This document shows positions 1 through 5,254 of a stretch of 22,548 nucleotides of DNA, one piece after another. Location: contig JAZODN010000048.1 in assembly GCA_045597045.1 (NCBI GenBank), positions 1 through 22,548 of the forward strand, given 5' to 3'. The notes under the pieces were generated by a model. It did no database searches. It saw only the letters and a list, made by a program, of their open reading frames with translations, and was not told the origin of the DNA. The DNA is from SIG588 sp045597045. GTDB lineage: Bacteria > Bacillota > Clostridia > Oscillospirales > Acutalibacteraceae. Position 1 is the first letter of the stretch; every line of letters begins with the position of its first letter. A program made the position numbers and the translations under genes.

Positions 1-378
1 CTTGAGGAATATTATGCACAGTTTCCAGATTGGTATTGGAAATATGGGCTTCACGATGCTGTCATACTTTCTGTATCCGAATTGCAATTAGTTCCTGATT
101 ACAAAGAAAAGAAACCGAAATTTAATTGTTTGGAGATTGAATTAGATAGTAAAAATGCTTTGTATGAACGTGATATAAAAACAATCCGTTTATACAACTA
201 TAAAATCAAAACACCTGATATTGATATAAACAGTATTGATAAGCCTTGGTGGATGGGCGATACCATTAAAGAATTGAACAATAAATGCTACTCTCTTGAC
301 ATTGAAATTGAGTCGGCAAGGGGTAGTCGAAAGCATTTTATTGTAGAATTTGAAATCCCCGAAATAGTGAGAAATTAA
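1..378 (+). CDS. Partial hypothetical protein, AT-rich (5' end outside window)
   Basis: The reading frame is open from the first base of the window to a TAA at 376-378, so the gene starts upstream. A TTG at 82 is only an internal leucine codon, because in-frame sequence upstream of it looks like protein (LEEYYAQFPDWYWKYGLHDA). About 125 residues are visible. They are rich in Lys, Asp, Glu, Ile and Tyr, with no signal peptide or membrane segment and no motif I recognise. The C-terminal half reads as alternating strands. Codon use is strongly AT-biased, unlike everything to the right of about 953, which suggests foreign origin shared with the transposase gene that begins 2 nt after the stop. 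Function unknown. Confidence 0.7.
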   Translation, partial: LEEYYAQFPDWYWKYGLHDAVILSVSELQLVPDYKEKKPKFNCLEIELDSKNALYERDIKTIRLYNYKIKTPDIDINSIDKPWWMGDTIKELNNKCYSLDIEIESARGSRKHFIVEFEIPEIVRN

Positions 379-380
379 AT

Positions 381-869
381 ATGAATAATCAACCAAAACG
401 AAAACAAATCCGCATTGTGGATTATGATTATTCCACACCAGGGATATATTTCATCACAGTCTGCGTTGCGGATAGAAAACCGATTTTATGGAATGTAGGG
501 GCGGCAACCTGCCGCCCGAATTTATCAAAAATCGGTGCTATTGTTGAAACGGCAATTCTGCAAATCCCAAAACATTATCCTATGATTACCGTGGATAAAT
601 ATTGCATTATGCCCGACCATATTCATATGATTTTATCTATCAATACCGACAAAGACGGGCGGCAGATTGCCGCCCCTACGGTGTCGACTGTAGTGGGACA
701 TATGAAGCGATGGGTGTCAATGCAAATCGGACACTCTATTTGGCAAAAATCGTTTGTTGACCGAGTAATACGCAACGAAAAAGGTTATTATGCCGTATGG
801 GAATATATCGAATACAATCCCATTAAATTGGACACGTCATACGATATGCCCAATTTTGATAATATGTAA
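381..869 (+). CDS. REP-associated tyrosine transposase (RAYT, IS200/IS605 TnpA-like, Y1_Tnp domain)
   Basis: This 162-residue protein has the Y1 transposase signature. An HUH-type metal-binding motif lies in MPDHIHMIL (about residues 76-84), and the C-terminal helix EYIEYNP (about 138-144) carries the candidate nucleophilic tyrosine. The length fits RAYTs, which are single-domain relatives of IS200 TnpA that act on REP hairpins rather than on a conventional element. Two copies of a GTAG-headed hairpin repeat lie inside this very gene and are translated in frame as VGAATCRP and DGRQIAAPT. Two more follow the stop codon. The ATG at 381 lies 2 nt after the previous stop with only a weak Shine-Dalgarno, so translation is probably coupled. 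The gene is AT-rich apart from the repeats. Family assignment is firm; activity is not shown. Confidence 0.9.
   Translation: MNNQPKRKQIRIVDYDYSTPGIYFITVCVADRKPILWNVGAATCRPNLSKIGAIVETAILQIPKHYPMITVDKYCIMPDHIHMILSINTDKDGRQIAAPTVSTVVGHMKRWVSMQIGHSIWQKSFVDRVIRNEKGYYAVWEYIEYNPIKLDTSYDMPNFDNM
495..517 (+). repeat. REP-like hairpin, copy 1 (inside transposase gene)
   Basis: GTAG at 495-498 is followed by the hairpin GGGCGGCA (499-506), a 3-nt loop, and TGCCGCCC (510-517). A GTAG tetranucleotide 5' of a hairpin is the layout recognised by the E. coli REP transposase. This copy is read in frame within the transposase coding sequence. Confidence 0.9.
657..679 (-). repeat. REP-like hairpin, copy 2 (inside transposase gene, inverted)
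   Basis: The hairpin GGGCGGCA (657-664), loop GAT, TGCCGCCC (668-675) is followed by CTAC (676-679), so the GTAG head is on the minus strand. It is inverted relative to copy 1, with 139 bp between the two, and is also translated in frame. Confidence 0.9.
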
Positions 870-884
870 AACATTGGTAAAAAC

Positions 885-907
885 GCAGGGGCGGCTATCA
901 GCCGCCC
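885..907 (+). repeat. REP-like hairpin, copy 3 (variant head GCAG)
   Basis: GCAG at 885-888 precedes GGGCGGCT (889-896), a 3-nt loop and AGCCGCCC (900-907). It starts 15 nt after the transposase stop codon. The stem has a compensatory change (T/A instead of A/T at the tip) and the head is GCAG instead of GTAG, so this copy has diverged while keeping the stem paired. Confidence 0.85.
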
Positions 908-915
908 GTTTTTGT
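889..915 (+). terminator. Probable intrinsic terminator of the transposase gene, made from REP copy 3
   Basis: The 8-bp GC-rich stem at 889-907 is followed directly by G and five T residues (909-913). That matches a rho-independent terminator on the plus strand, 20 nt after the transposase stop codon. Confidence 0.6.
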
Positions 916-930
916 TATGCGTATATTTTC

Positions 931-953
931 GGGCGGCAGATTGCCGCCCCTAC
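931..953 (-). repeat. REP-like hairpin, copy 4 (overlaps spoVAC stop codon)
   Basis: GGGCGGCA (931-938), loop, TGCCGCCC (942-949) and CTAC (950-953) put the GTAG head on the minus strand. The TAG stop of the minus-strand spoVAC gene is the TAG inside this head. Copies 3 and 4 form an inverted pair like a BIME. Confidence 0.9.
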
Positions 954-1393
954 ATTATGGTACATAGCCAATAGATAATTCCATACACTACACTTGCCAC
1001 CGTACCGTACACGATCACCGGCCCTGCGATGGTAAACATCTTCGCGCCGAGGCCCATTATAAACCCCTCGGATTTAAATTCAATAGCCGGCGAGGCGACC
1101 GCATTGGCAAAGCCCGTGATAGGAACCAGTGTGCCGGCACCGGCGTGTTTGGCAATGTCATCATAGACATCCAACGCCGTGAGCAGAATGCTTGCAGCGA
1201 TCAGGGTCAGCGAGCACAAGGTGCGCGCCTCTTTTGCGGCCATGCCGTTTTGCTCTGCCAGCATGCTGACCACCTGCCCCAGTGCGCAGATGAAACCGCC
1301 CACTAAAAACGCTTTGACGCAATCTTTCGCCACGGGTGAAGGCGGTGCCGCCTTTTTGCTCATCATTTGATATTCCCGTTTGGTCATCTTCAT
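950..1393 (-). CDS. spoVAC: Stage V sporulation protein AC (SpoVAC), dipicolinate channel subunit
   Basis: This 147-residue polytopic membrane protein carries the family's conserved stretches: KAFLVGGFICALGQ (about 27-40), LDVYDDIAKHAGAGTLVPITGFANA (about 74-98) and the region GAKMFTIAGPVIVYG (about 115-129). SpoVAC sits in the forespore inner membrane and takes part in Ca-dipicolinate uptake and release. Length is close to the usual 150 or so residues. The ATG at 1393 has a clear AGGAGA site at 1401-1406. Normally spoVAD and spoVAE follow in the same operon, but here the sequence downstream is the foreign transposase region, so the gene is an orphan at this end. Its stop codon is contributed by REP copy 4, so the last residues may differ from the ancestral protein. 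Confidence 0.93.
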   Translation of the reverse strand: MKMTKREYQMMSKKAAPPSPVAKDCVKAFLVGGFICALGQVVSMLAEQNGMAAKEARTLCSLTLIAASILLTALDVYDDIAKHAGAGTLVPITGFANAVASPAIEFKSEGFIMGLGAKMFTIAGPVIVYGTVASVVYGIIYWLCTIM

Positions 1394-1430
1394 GCTTGTA
1401 TCTCCTTTGTGACACGTTTTGCCTGATGCC

Positions 1431-1460
1431 TATTATGCGGCAAAACGGCCCAAATATACC
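1431..1460 (-). promoter_or_regulatory. Forespore-type (SigF/SigG-like) promoter of spoVAC
   Basis: On the minus strand GGTATA (1455-1460) and CATAATA (1431-1437) are separated by 17 nt and lie about 40 nt upstream of the spoVAC start. CATAATA fits the SigF/SigG -10 pattern CATnnTA, and the -35 fits the TATA-type core. This agrees with forespore expression of spoVA genes in Bacillus. Confidence 0.6.
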
Positions 1461-1488
1461 GTATGATTTTGGAAGTCGTGCATACACT
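1461..1488 (+). promoter_or_regulatory. Possible SigE-type promoter of the ytvI-like gene
   Basis: GTATGATT at 1461-1468 and CATACACT at 1481-1488 (12-nt gap as drawn) resemble the SigE -35/-10 pair (ATATT-like and CATACAAT-like). The site lies about 100 nt upstream of the likely start and abuts the spoVAC promoter on the other strand. The match is moderate. Confidence 0.35.
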
Positions 1489-1590
1489 ACCAATAGCGAG
1501 AAAACGCGCTGAAAAGGCGGTGAATCCGTATAATTGGCTCGATATTATACTTGTTGTATAGAAAAACGCGCGAGAAGGGTGAAATCAGCG

Positions 1591-2688
1591 GTGAGCAGTG
1601 TCCAAAAAACAGCCGAACAAACGAGGGGTCAGTTTTTGGTAAATGCGGTCTACTACGTTGTGTGGACGGCGTTGCTGGTCGGTGCGGCGTGGGTCACGCT
1701 GCGATGGCTCATGCCGTTTGTGCTGGCTTTTGCCACGGCGGCGTTGTTGCAGCGACCGCTTCGCTGGATGTCGCAACGCACCCACGTGCCTCGCGGTTTC
1801 TTGTCCGGTTTGTTGGTAGCACTGCTGGTTAGCGCCGTGGCGGCGGCGGTGGGCGGTGTCGGTTGGTGGCTGTGGCGCAACGCGGTTACCTGGGTGGGAA
1901 ACGAGGCATGGATAAACGGCGTTGCCGACCGCCTGGCGGCGGCCTGGGAAACGCTGGGGAACTTTGGCGAACGGGTGTTTGCACGGCTTTCGCCTGCCAC
2001 ACAGGCGGCTCTGCAGAGGGTGATTGAAGAGTTGCCCACCACGGAAGGGGTGCTTGGAGAATGGCTGCGTGAGGGCGCCGGTTGGTTGGCGCGCTTCGCG
2101 GTGGGGAGTTTGCCGTCCTTACTGTTTTCGTTTTTTGTGTGGGTGTTGGCTACCGCGTTTTTGACAGGCGACTTTCCGCGCGTGGTGACGTTTTTGCGGC
2201 GGTGTGTGCCTGTGCGCTGGCGTGGCAAGGTCTCGGAACTGCGAGGACTGTGCAGCGGTACGGCGGTGAAAATTGCAAAAGCCTATCTCGTTTTATTTGG
2301 GGTTACTTTTTTGGAACTTTGTGTGGGACTGTGGTTGCTGCGCGTGTCGGGAGCGCTGTGGCTGGCGCTGCTGACCGCACTGGTGGACGTTTTGCCTGTG
2401 TTGGGGGTTGGCGCGGTGCTGTTGCCCTGGGCGGCAGTGACGGCTTTAACGGGCGAGTGGCGCATGGCAGCGTGGCTGTTGGTGCTGTATCTGGCCGTGC
2501 TGCTGGTGCGCAACGTGTTAGAGCCGCGCTTGATCAGCCACCGTGTGGGGTTGCCGCCTTCTGCTACGCTGTTTTTTGCCTATGTGGGTCTGCGTGTGGC
2601 CGGTGCCGTCGGTTTGCTGGTCGCACCGTTGGCAGCGGCCGTGGTCGGCGAGATGTGGAGACGTAAAAAAACGGGCAGCCATGAGTGA
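1591..2688 (+). CDS. ytvI: YtvI-like sporulation integral membrane protein (AI-2E/PerM permease family)
   Basis: This protein of about 365 residues has the AI-2E transporter/PerM topology. Two N-terminal hydrophobic segments are followed by a third and an amphipathic region, and then by a C-terminal block of membrane helices. The stretch ALVDVLPVLGVGAVLLPWA is the family hallmark as seen in YtvI, which is found in endospore formers. The frame is open from a TTG at 1534. I prefer GTG 1591, because GAAGGG at 1575-1580 is the only Shine-Dalgarno-like site, it lies about 10 nt upstream, and the first membrane helix then begins about 20 residues in. GTG 1579 and TTG 1534 remain possible. Divergent from spoVAC, which supports a sporulation role. 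Transport substrate unknown. Confidence 0.78.
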   Translation: MSSVQKTAEQTRGQFLVNAVYYVVWTALLVGAAWVTLRWLMPFVLAFATAALLQRPLRWMSQRTHVPRGFLSGLLVALLVSAVAAAVGGVGWWLWRNAVTWVGNEAWINGVADRLAAAWETLGNFGERVFARLSPATQAALQRVIEELPTTEGVLGEWLREGAGWLARFAVGSLPSLLFSFFVWVLATAFLTGDFPRVVTFLRRCVPVRWRGKVSELRGLCSGTAVKIAKAYLVLFGVTFLELCVGLWLLRVSGALWLALLTALVDVLPVLGVGAVLLPWAAVTALTGEWRMAAWLLVLYLAVLLVRNVLEPRLISHRVGLPPSATLFFAYVGLRVAGAVGLLVAPLAAAVVGEMWRRKKTGSHE

Positions 2689-2698
2689 CTGCCCGTTT
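2664..2698 (-). terminator. Intrinsic terminator of the esterase gene, embedded in the 3' end of the ytvI-like gene
   Basis: A 10-bp stem (2669-2678 with 2689-2698, AAACGGGCAG/CTGCCCGTTT) is followed on the minus strand by a run of T (A run at 2665-2671 on the plus strand). It lies just after the minus-strand stop at 2702 and inside the last codons of the convergent ytvI-like gene. On the plus strand no T run extends beyond TTT, so it mainly serves the minus-strand gene. Confidence 0.8.
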
Positions 2699-2701
2699 AG
2701 A

Positions 2702-3469
2702 TTACAGTGCTGCAAGAGCTTTGCCGGCCAAGGTGCCGAGTAGCGATAGGCCGCGGTTGTTAAAGTGTCCGCTTTCGGTTGGGTGGATGTATTGTGCATC
2801 CAAGCTCATGGCAACGGCCTCTCGTGTCAGCATCGCGAAGTCGCGGTCACGTTCCGCGGCGATCTCCTGCGCCCGTTGGATGGTCTCGTCATTTTCTGCC
2901 CCTTCCTCGTGGGTGCGGTCGGACAGCCAGCGCGCGGTTTTGCAAAAATAACCCACCTTGATGATGCCGAAGCGGTCAATGCCGATATCCCGTTTCAGAT
3001 CGTTTTTGTAGGCGGTGAGGCGGGTGATATATTCTTCGGCCGAGGTGCGTGCGATCGCATCCGATTCTCCCTGCAGCCACACGTAATATACACGGCACAC
3101 CCGACCGAGTGAGGCAGCGCGGCGCAGGGCGGCCGTTGCTTTTTCCACCACCTTATTGTAACGCGGCGTGCCCTTTTGCCACTCGGCAATCGTGGTAGCC
3201 CCCTGGGCAGCGTGGATCATCACCACCGTCCGTCCCGTGGCTTTGACGTATGCGCGGCAACAATCGGGTGCCAGCGAGCCGAAACCATAGCACGCCGGAC
3301 CGAGCAGCGGCTCCAAATCTTCACCTACGGGGTGCTGCACGGGGCGCAGCAAGTCGCCGAGCAAACAGTATTCCCACGCACCGTCTACCGGTTCGTTGGG
3401 ATGGGGCAGACATTCGGTTTGCCCTTCCATATTGCTTTGGCCGCCGAAAATCAACACGTCGATATCCAT
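2702..3469 (-). CDS. SGNH-type hydrolase, sialate O-acetylesterase-like
   Basis: This 255-residue cytoplasmic-looking protein has no signal peptide. It carries the block I motif GQSNMEG (10-16; nucleophile Ser12), the motif WLQGESDA (131-138) typical of the SASA/carbohydrate esterase 6 group, and a C-terminal IHPTESGH (228-235) with the expected catalytic His229 and a nearby Asp224. Such enzymes remove acetyl groups from sialic acids or from acetylated xylan sugars; the substrate here cannot be read. The frame extends to 3511, but ATG 3469 has an AGGAGAG site 8 nt upstream and starts directly at the first beta strand. The gene has its own SigA promoter and terminator and stands alone. Most SASA enzymes are secreted, so the lack of a signal peptide is slightly unusual. 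Confidence 0.85.
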   Translation of the reverse strand: MDIDVLIFGGQSNMEGQTECLPHPNEPVDGAWEYCLLGDLLRPVQHPVGEDLEPLLGPACYGFGSLAPDCCRAYVKATGRTVVMIHAAQGATTIAEWQKGTPRYNKVVEKATAALRRAASLGRVCRVYYVWLQGESDAIARTSAEEYITRLTAYKNDLKRDIGIDRFGIIKVGYFCKTARWLSDRTHEEGAENDETIQRAQEIAAERDRDFAMLTREAVAMSLDAQYIHPTESGHFNNRGLSLLGTLAGKALAAL

Positions 3470-3499
3470 GTGTATCACTCTCCTGTGTCGTCTACGGTC

Positions 3500-3528
3500 A
3501 GTATACCACATATGGATTTTTTGTGCAA
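3500..3528 (-). promoter_or_regulatory. SigA promoter of the esterase gene
   Basis: Minus-strand TTGCAC (3523-3528), 17-nt spacer, TATACT (3500-3505), about 30 nt upstream of the ATG at 3469. Confidence 0.75.
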
Positions 3529-3570
3529 GTTAGAAGAGATTGTTTGCTGATTTTTGTGAAATATCTGCTC

Positions 3571-3599
3571 TTTCTTTTTTTGCTCTCACAAGATATAAT
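3571..3599 (+). promoter_or_regulatory. SigA-like promoter of the aminotransferase gene
   Basis: A perfect TATAAT at 3594-3599 lies 58 nt upstream of the start codon. The -35 at 17-nt spacing is only TTTCTT (3571-3576), in a T-rich tract. Divergent from the esterase promoter. Confidence 0.55.
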
Positions 3600-3656
3600 G
3601 ATATACATAAGAACGCGCGACGTTGGTATGCGGGGAGAGAAAAGGAGAAACGGTGT

Positions 3657-4832
3657 ATGTATAGAATGGGCAAAGAAGAATTGGCAGAGTTGGCCAAAGT
3701 GATTGAAACGCGTAGTTTGTTTAAGGTGAATGACGGTTTGAAAGAGAGCGCGCAAGTGGAAGAAAAACTGGCGGCTATCTTCGGTGTGAAATACCCGATC
3801 TTTATGACCAGTGGACACGCGGCGCTGACGTCGGCGTTGGTGGCGCTCGGTATCGGTCCGGGGGACGAGGTGATCGTGCCTGCTTACACCTACATCGCAA
3901 CTGCGATGGCAGTGGTAGCAGCCGGTGCAATCCCCGTGATCGCGGAGGTGGACGATACGTTGACGCTCTGCCCGATCGATACCGAACGGAAGGTCACGGC
4001 CCATACCAGGGCGATCATTCCGGTGCATATCCAAGGGTTTCCCTGTAATATGGATGCGATCATGGCGATCGCCAAGGCACACGGGCTGTATGTGATCGAG
4101 GATGCATGCCAGGCCGATGGCGGCAGTTATCACGGGCGGCGGCTCGGTTCGATCGGCGATGCCGGCGCGCTCAGTTTCAACTTTTTTAAGATCGTGAGTT
4201 GCGGCGAGGGCGGCGCTTTGTTGGTGAATCGTAAGGAGCTGTTTGAGCGTGCGTTAATTTATCAAGACAGCAGTGCGGTGGCCTTTTTCGGCAACCAGAT
4301 GCAGGATTTTGAAACAGAAGGCTTTTGCGGTAACGAATACCGTTCCAACGAACTGTGTGCCGCCGTGATGAATGTGCAGTTGGATCGTCTGGAGGGTCTG
4401 CTTTCGGATCTGCGTCGTAATAAAAAATATATGATGGATGCGCTGGCCGAGGAGGCAACGTTCAGCCCGTCTAACGATTTGGAGGGCGATTGCGGCATTC
4501 AGCTGCCCTTCTGCTTTGAAAGCGAGGAAAAGGCGCGTGCGTTTGCCACGGCCGAAGGGGTGTGGGGCACGTTGCCGATTGACACGGGCAAGCACGTGTA
4601 TACTCACTGGACGCCGATCATGGAAAAGCGCGGTGCTTTCCACCCGTTGATGGATCCTTTTAAGATGGAAGCCAACCGCGATATTCTGCCGGATTACCGT
4701 GAGGATATGTGTCAGGCTACGCTTGATCGTCTTTCCAAAGTGGTGTATGTGGGAGTGGATCCCGATGCCGACAAGGCGGCGCTGGACGACCGCGTGGCCA
4801 CCCTTCGCAAGGCGCTTGCCGCTGTAAAATAA
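3657..4832 (+). CDS. DegT/DnrJ/EryC1/StrS-family PLP-dependent aminotransferase
   Basis: This 391-residue fold-type I aminotransferase belongs to the sugar/cyclitol DegT family. The landmarks are MTSGHAALTSAL (50-61, phosphate-binding loop), GDEVIVPAYTYIAT (69-82), VIEDACQADGG (146-156, Asp149 facing the pyridine nitrogen) and SFNFFKIVSCGEGG (173-186) with the Schiff-base Lys178. Family members transfer an amino group from Glu or Gln to keto-sugars or inosose; the exact substrate is not readable. ATG 3657 follows AAAGGAG at 3641-3647 with 9-nt spacing; the frame is open to 3540 but without a site. No sugar-nucleotide or antibiotic genes are adjacent, so it stands alone with its own promoter and terminator. 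Confidence 0.9.
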   Translation: MYRMGKEELAELAKVIETRSLFKVNDGLKESAQVEEKLAAIFGVKYPIFMTSGHAALTSALVALGIGPGDEVIVPAYTYIATAMAVVAAGAIPVIAEVDDTLTLCPIDTERKVTAHTRAIIPVHIQGFPCNMDAIMAIAKAHGLYVIEDACQADGGSYHGRRLGSIGDAGALSFNFFKIVSCGEGGALLVNRKELFERALIYQDSSAVAFFGNQMQDFETEGFCGNEYRSNELCAAVMNVQLDRLEGLLSDLRRNKKYMMDALAEEATFSPSNDLEGDCGIQLPFCFESEEKARAFATAEGVWGTLPIDTGKHVYTHWTPIMEKRGAFHPLMDPFKMEANRDILPDYREDMCQATLDRLSKVVYVGVDPDADKAALDDRVATLRKALAAVK

Positions 4833-4839
4833 AAAAACA

Positions 4840-4879
4840 GACGGGGCACACGTTCAGTTGGGTGTGCCCCGTCCTTTTT
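4840..4879. terminator. Bidirectional intrinsic terminator between convergent genes
   Basis: A 12-bp perfect stem (GACGGGGCACAC at 4840-4851 with its complement at 4862-4873, 10-nt loop) has CTTTTT after it and a long A-rich tract before it. It can stop transcription from the aminotransferase gene and from the small gene on the minus strand, whose stop lies at 4878-4880. Confidence 0.9.
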
Positions 4880-5132
4880 ATTCGCCAAACCAATCTTCCA
4901 CCACGTCGCGCAGGTGTAACGGTGAAAGTTGTGCTGCTTCAATTCGGCGGCGCAGTGTCGCAACCGCCTCGCGCTTGGGGGAGATATCTTCCACGGTGGC
5001 GCACCCCGTGTCACTTTCAATGCCGATGCCGTACGTGGTAAAGGTGTACCCTTCCACCGTAATATGGCTTACGATCTCTGTTACACGATACGTACAACCA
5101 CCTCCCTCGTTCGTATAGTGAAATACTATCAC
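4878..5132 (-). CDS. Small DUF6514-like protein, start uncertain
   Basis: The core YTFTTYGIGIES ... VEDISPKREAV ... LSPLHLRDVVEDWF resembles the small Firmicutes family DUF6514, as I recall it. No catalytic residues or membrane segments are visible and function is unknown. The start is a puzzle. The frame opens at TTG 5144, and GTG 5132 has a weak GGGCGG before it. However, a well-spaced SigA promoter (TTGCTT 5146-5151, TAGTAT 5123-5128) would start the mRNA near 5116. The strong GGGAGG site at 5101-5106 then points to an ACG codon at 5093, giving a 71-residue protein beginning near the conserved core. I give the longest reasonable canonical start and flag the ACG option. Convergent with the aminotransferase gene and sharing its terminator. 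Confidence 0.6.
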   Translation of the reverse strand: MIVFHYTNEGGGCTYRVTEIVSHITVEGYTFTTYGIGIESDTGCATVEDISPKREAVATLRRRIEAAQLSPLHLRDVVEDWFGE

Positions 5133-5151
5133 GAAACCGCCCAAAAAGCAA
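5123..5151 (-). promoter_or_regulatory. SigA-like promoter with downstream Shine-Dalgarno for the small gene
   Basis: Minus-strand TTGCTT (5146-5151), 17-nt spacer, TAGTAT (5123-5128), then the ribosome site GGGAGG at 5101-5106. If used, it excludes starts at 5132 and 5144. Confidence 0.5.
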
Positions 5152-5204
5152 GTGGTTTTTGCGAAAAAAAATCACCAAATTCTGGACAAAGAGGAAGAAA
5201 CCAG

Positions 5205-5245
5205 AAAAAGCCGCCGCTTCCAATCGATGGGAAGCGGCGGCTTTT
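5205..5245 (-). terminator. Intrinsic terminator of the TIR-like/TPR gene
   Basis: A long perfect stem (5206-5221 with 5230-5245; core GCCGCCGCTTCC) with an 8-nt loop is followed by T5 on the minus strand. It lies 10 nt beyond the stop codon at 5255. Confidence 0.9.
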
Positions 5246-5254
5246 GAATAGGTC

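Noticed and set aside
495..953. The four similar hairpins as a CRISPR array.
   Set aside because: The repeats are palindromic, in both orientations, unequally spaced and partly coding; no spacers or cas genes.
790..978. A short plus-strand frame after the transposase.
   Set aside because: It mostly translates REP repeats 3 and 4 and an out-of-frame transposase end.
3498..4133. A 211-codon minus-strand open frame.
   Set aside because: It crosses the divergent promoter region and the aminotransferase coding sequence; His/Arg/Asp-rich shadow translation.
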